The notes beneath the pieces were generated by a model. It was not told the origin of the DNA. It made no database searches and saw only the letters and a list, made by a program, of their open reading frames with translations. Shown here in pieces: positions 60,120 through 64,000 of a stretch of 64,000 nucleotides of DNA. The DNA is taken from NCBI GenBank assembly GCA_951804985.1, contig OX638132.1:15543529-15607528 (forward strand), read 5' to 3'. Each line of letters opens with the position of its first letter. Within the stretch, counting starts at the first letter, position 1. This stretch comes from Dryomyza anilis (taxonomy: Eukaryota > Arthropoda > Insecta > Diptera > Dryomyzidae). Position numbers and translations under genes: made by a program.

Positions 60120-60300
60120 TGAGTTCGGAATTTCCTGTATCTATCTCTTCTATTTTTTCAGTAATCATGATTTCAACCGGCAGACGGCCAGACAGACAAT
60201 AGATTCAGGAGGTCATGCCGATCAAGAATACTTTTATACTTTTCCATACCGGATATGCTTCCTTCTGGGTGTTACAAACGACGTACCAAACGGAATATCA
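60120..60300. repeat. Dispersed fly repeat tail (GACAGAC / GGGTGTTACAAACG)
   Basis: CAGACGGCCAGACAGACA, then ATGCCGATCAAGAATACTTT and CCTTCTGGGTGTTACAAACG. This type of tail is widespread in fly genomes, but I do not assign a family. A weaker related stretch (GAGTCGATTTAGGCATGACC) lies at 2358. Confidence 0.5.
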
Positions 60301-61093
60301 CAGAAAAAAAAATTCATCATAACGATGAATTTATTCATAAATATTATGAATTTTTTACAAACTACCAGATTTATCACATTGAAACCACCGTTCAATAAAT
60401 GATATATTTATGAAAACATTTTATACATTTAAAATTTTTTTTTTGAAAATAATTGGAAAAAATTTCTATAAAAAATTGTGTTGGAAAAAAATTAAAAAAA
60501 AAAAAATATCAGAGAAAAAAAAAATTAGAAAAAAAAACGAAAAAAAAAATATTTTCGAAAAAAAAAATTTTTTCGAAAAAAATAAATTTTTCGAACAAAA
60601 AAAATGTTTGGCCGACATTTTTTGTTATTCAAACACAATTGTAAAAAAAAATGTTTTTTTTTAATATTTTTTATGAATAAAACTTTTTATTAATAAAAAG
60701 TTGTATTCATAAATAAATACATTATAAAAGATTTTGCTAATTCATGCACGTCAAGCAAGCATTATAAAAGAAATAAAATACAAGAACTACATCAGAACTG
60801 AGAAGTACAACAAAAAAGTGAACGAAATATAAATATTTTGATTGAAATTTGGTTTGATGAACAGCATTCTTCAATATGATGTACATATATGATGTATTTT
60901 ATTTATTTGTTCATTAAATGATGAAACATATTCTTGACATACAATTCATAATTTTGAAGAACACTTTTTCGTCACAAGCTTTCATTATATTTAGTATCGC
61001 ATTCATTGATATTGTTAGTCATAATATTATAAATGGTTCTTTAATACAATGAATCATGATTTGAAGAACGGAATTCATCAATATGATATACCT
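60301..61093. repeat. AT-rich family H, copy 6
   Basis: Left end CACAGAAAAAAAAATTCATC, right end GAACGGAATTCATCAATATG. Same orientation as copy 1. The stretch 60430-60665 is almost entirely A-rich low-complexity sequence; frames open across it are an artefact of AAA/AAT codons. Confidence 0.85.
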
Positions 61094-61124
61094 TTTGATA
61101 CTTCATTAGTCTTAGTGTAGGTTA

Positions 61125-62348
61125 AAGGGTTTTTCAGCAGGGACGCTACAAAAGTAGAGCGACAGGGACAGCAAACGACGCCATATTTCTTGCCGCTGTT
61201 TTGACATTTATCTTCAGTAATGTTTGCCATTTCACGATGGAAAGATATACGAGCCAACAACGAGTCGAAATTATTAAAATTTACTACCGAAATTCGGAGT
61301 CAGTGGCCTCAACGTTAAGAGCGCTACGTCCAATTTATGGTCGTCATAATCGTCCTAGCAGATCAAAATTTGAATCCACAGGCACAGTACAAAATGTTCC
61401 CGTGCCAGTGAGACAAAGAAGTGCCCGTAGTGCCGAGAATATTGCTGCCGCTGAGGCTTCAGTTGAAGAAAGCCCAAATGTGTCTCTCACACGTCGTTCT
61501 CAAGCGTTGGGCATCTCTGTGACGTCCTTGTGTCGAATTTTGCTAAAATATCTTGGCCTACATCCTTACAAAATCAAATTGACGCAAGAACTGAAGCCGC
61601 TTGACCACCAGAAGCGTCGTATGTTCGTGAATTGGACTGAGCAACAACTTGAAAATGAGGCTCATTTCTGGCTGAATGGCTTCGTCAATAAACAAAATAT
61701 GCGTTATTGGTCAGACAGCAATCCACACGTACTCCATGAGTCATCATTGCATCCCGAAAAAATTACGGTTTGGTGCGGTTTATGGGCCGGCGGCGTCATT
61801 GGCCGTACTTCTTCCGTGATGATCAAGACCGGCACGTTCCTGTGAATGGGAATCGCTACCGTTCAATGATAACCGAATATTTTTGGGCCCAATTGGATGA
61901 TATGGACTTGGAGGACATGTGGTTCCAACAGGACGGTGCCACAAGCCACACAGCGAATGCCACAATCAATTTATTGGAAACTAAGTTTGGAGAACGTGTT
62001 ATCTCACGAAATGGTCCAGTCGATTGGCCGCCTCGGTCGTGCGATTTGACGCCGGTAGACTATTTCCTGTGGGGCTACGTCAAGTCTATGGTCTATGCCA
62101 ACGATGGATGAACTTCGTACGAATATCGAACGTGAAATTGCAGCAGTATCGGCCGATTTATGCTTGGAAACTGTCGAAAATTGGGTTCAGCGTCTGGACT
62201 TCTACAAGCGTGCCCGTGGTGGCCATGCAAAAGAAATCGAGTTCCATACATAATGGCGTCGAACGTACTTTTACAGAATTTCATTTCCAAAACCGTTTTT
62301 GTTTTATTTAAAAAAAAACTTTTTTAGCGCTCTTATTGAAAAACCCTT
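61125..62348 (+). mobile_element. rosa-type (DD41D) mariner, copy with both termini
   Basis: A 1224-bp element flanked by TA on both sides (61123-61124 and 62349-62350). The left end reads AAGGGTTTTTCAGCAGGGAC and the right end is its imperfect inverted match ending GAAAAACCCTT. The two terminal repeats differ internally (CAGCAGGGACG versus CAATAAGAGCG), giving recognisable 5' and 3' end types. It lies about 30 bp to the right of an AT-rich repeat copy. Confidence 0.95.
61237..62274 (+). pseudogene. Mariner DD41D transposase, inactivated
   Basis: The natural ATG is at 61237 (MERYTSQQRVEIIKIYY), after the 5' end; a frame extension upstream to 61201 begins with TTG and is not a real start. Relative to the copy at 15494 there are several lesions. 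A 36-bp in-frame deletion near 61659 removes the segment carrying the first catalytic Asp. A 1-bp deletion near 61800 shifts the frame, so the remainder continues in a second frame (61770-62111). An 11-bp net loss near 62101 and a 2-bp gain near 62236 follow. The first helix-turn-helix may also lack a few codons at about 61362, inferred from the abrupt SRSKFES junction. The second and third Asp motifs (MWFQQDGATSHT, LTPVDYFLWGY) remain. No function is expected. Confidence 0.93.
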
Positions 62349-62350
62349 TA

Positions 62351-64000
62351 TAAAAATCAATTCAAATTGATTAAATTAATGATAATTGCATCTTTAAAAT
62401 GCAAATATAAGCCATCTTAGCTATAAAGTACATCCAACTTTTTCAAATGTTCATTTAGTTGTTTATTTAGTTTCATTTTTTAAATACTACCGAATTTTAA
62501 AAATTGTATATAAAGAAAAATGTGATGTGAAATGTGAAAAATTTTAATATTTTTTGATTAAATTATTAAAAAAAAAACCCTATTTATTTGCGTTTTTTAC
62601 TATTTCAGATTTTTTTTTTAATGCTTGAATGTTTTTTTGTTTGATTTTTTATTGTAAGAAAAACAAATTTTTTTTTATCAAAATTTAGGTTGGCAGCTAT
62701 GGTGAATAGCACTTAATAAGAAAAAGCATTTGTGTTGGCAAAGAAGTGGCAGCAGAAAACAAAGCATCCAAATTTATTAAAATAGAACCGATGGCGTTCC
62801 CGTGAAACAGATCTGGTTAAAGTACCACGGGAACACAGCTAAATACTATTGCCGTTGACGCCGAGCAGCAGATTTGTTGTTGTTTTCAATGTTCGTCTTC
62901 TCACTCGTTACTCATTGCTCTCACTCGCTGTACGCACTGTATTCGTTGTATGTTCAGCGACAGTATTGTCATTTGTTTTTGTTATTCAAAACATTGAATG
63001 TTTTGAAAAAATAAAATGTTTTGACAGTACCTGAAACAAATACTGCAGTGAAGTGAAGTCGCTGGAGGAGACTGTACAATAATACAGTAGACTGTCATTG
63101 CAAAATGAGCTCAATATTGTCGAGTGCAGTCGTGCATATTTTGTAGAGGGAACTTAAAATACATTTGTGCAGTAGGTAGTCTACTATAAAAGACAATTTC
63201 AAAATAGAAAGAATAAATAGTACATAATTACATACATAGTTTACACAATTGTAAATATAGTCTACATCATTGTCTACAAAATTCAAATGTATTATTTATA
63301 AATTAATGCTTTTTAAAATATATTTTATAAGCTATATTCTAAAAAATACAAATTTCAAATACTGAAATATTTGTGGTAAACCAAAAAAAAAAGAAAAACA
63401 AACGATAGTGGCGCGAAAACAACCCGCAGCAATTTTTCATTGCATTTTCTTGCGCTGTTTTATAATTTTTTTTGTTTCATTTTTTTTATGACTGCGTATT
63501 TTAAAGAAGTAAACCAAACAAAAGTTTGCATTAAATTTTTACTAGCGTATCATATTTCATTGTTGTTCGTAGTAAGTTTATGTTGGGTATTGTTGTTATT
63601 TTTTGGCGAATCTAACAGCTATAACAACAAACTGGCAAAAACTTTACTTAAAAAAATAAAAATACAAACATTTGGCGAAATATAGAAACAACAGAAGAAC
63701 AACAGCGAAAACCAATGACGAATTGCTGCAACCAAACGAGTGGCAAGGATACGTAACAAGGATGAGCAGCAAGTGCAGCAGACAGCGGCTTGTGTCTGGC
63801 GGCAACTGTAGAAATGAACATGAGCAACATTTGTGAAAATGCGTTGCAGAGAACAACAAAAAATGGCTATTACTAAAACAAAAACAAAAAATTATAACTG
63901 CAATACGAGCAACATTTTACTGTAATTGTTACAAAAAAATAAAAATAAAAAAAAAACACATTTGAGAGAGTAAACGACGCGTACACTTATGCACTAAGAG
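62351..64000. other. Less AT-rich region, possible promoter/leader sequence
   Basis: 62690-63080 contains CTCACTCGTTACTCATTGC and CTCTCACTCGCTGTACG, reminiscent of fly promoter-proximal sequence. 63660-63900 is A/C-rich on the + strand (AACAACAGAAGAACAACAGC), as in many fly 5' leaders. This could be untranslated exon sequence of a + strand gene that continues beyond the window. No coding frame supports it. Confidence 0.25.

Noticed and set aside
60410..60664. 84-codon Lys/Asn/Phe-rich frame
   Set aside because: Product of an A-rich low-complexity core of family H.
1..64000. A previously undescribed multi-gene system
   Set aside because: I looked on both strands for clustered unknown coding genes. 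Apart from one host exon and transposon relics nothing supports additional proteins, so I do not claim one.

Overview
This is an AT-rich piece of a large, repeat-laden insect genome, most likely a higher fly (Brachycera). The fly call rests on a Gln/Asn/Ser/Thr-rich coding exon full of CAG/CAA runs, a rosa-type (DD41D) mariner transposon, tRNA-derived SINEs and a degenerate jockey-like LINE. There is no bacterial, viral or organellar gene content, no rRNA and no convincing stand-alone tRNA gene. I cannot place the species.

Only one host protein-coding segment is convincing: a single coding exon on the minus strand (42271 down to 39179, 1031 codons). It starts at an ATG and ends at a textbook splice donor (CAG|GTAAGT). 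No later exon is recognisable in the remaining 39 kb of minus-strand downstream sequence, so most of positions 1-39178 is probably one giant intron. The protein is low-complexity with a central coiled coil, two class II SH3-binding motifs and a recurring short amphipathic helix. I suspect, from memory only, the long N-terminal region of Ect4/Sarm. About 300-1740 bp upstream of the ATG lies a ~250-bp tandem array (42600-44010).

Almost everything else is mobile DNA, much of it nested: (i) mariner DD41D: a 5'-truncated copy with an intact catalytic triad (15494-16508), a copy with both ends but a dead transposase (61125-62348), four small derivatives built from inverted 5' ends (27124, 46269, 48656, 54966) and an older fossil fragment (32748-32850); (ii) tRNA-derived SINEs (six full-length or nearly full-length copies and two fragments, plus one element of a second type at 45746), one with a 14-bp target duplication inside the LINE; (iii) jockey-like LINE remnants (36655-38560, minus); (iv) many short inverted-repeat elements, including a ~1-kb AT-rich family with at least six copies, a 532-bp element with perfect 33-bp inverted ends (29003-29534), a 978-bp element with an 8-bp target duplication (56805-57782), a hAT-like CAGTGGCGTA element (32470-33851), and pairs of CCCTAGTAGAAATTT, GGTAAAGTGGGAAA and CACAGAATAG elements.

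Regions between these are mostly single-copy-looking, AT-rich intronic or intergenic DNA. Some (4346-6440, 10226-12114, 46439-48271, 62351-64000) are less AT-rich and could hold regulatory or untranslated exon sequence, but nothing decisive is visible. The value of the window lies in transposon archaeology (nesting order, empty-site comparisons, birth of miniature elements), not in a new gene system.
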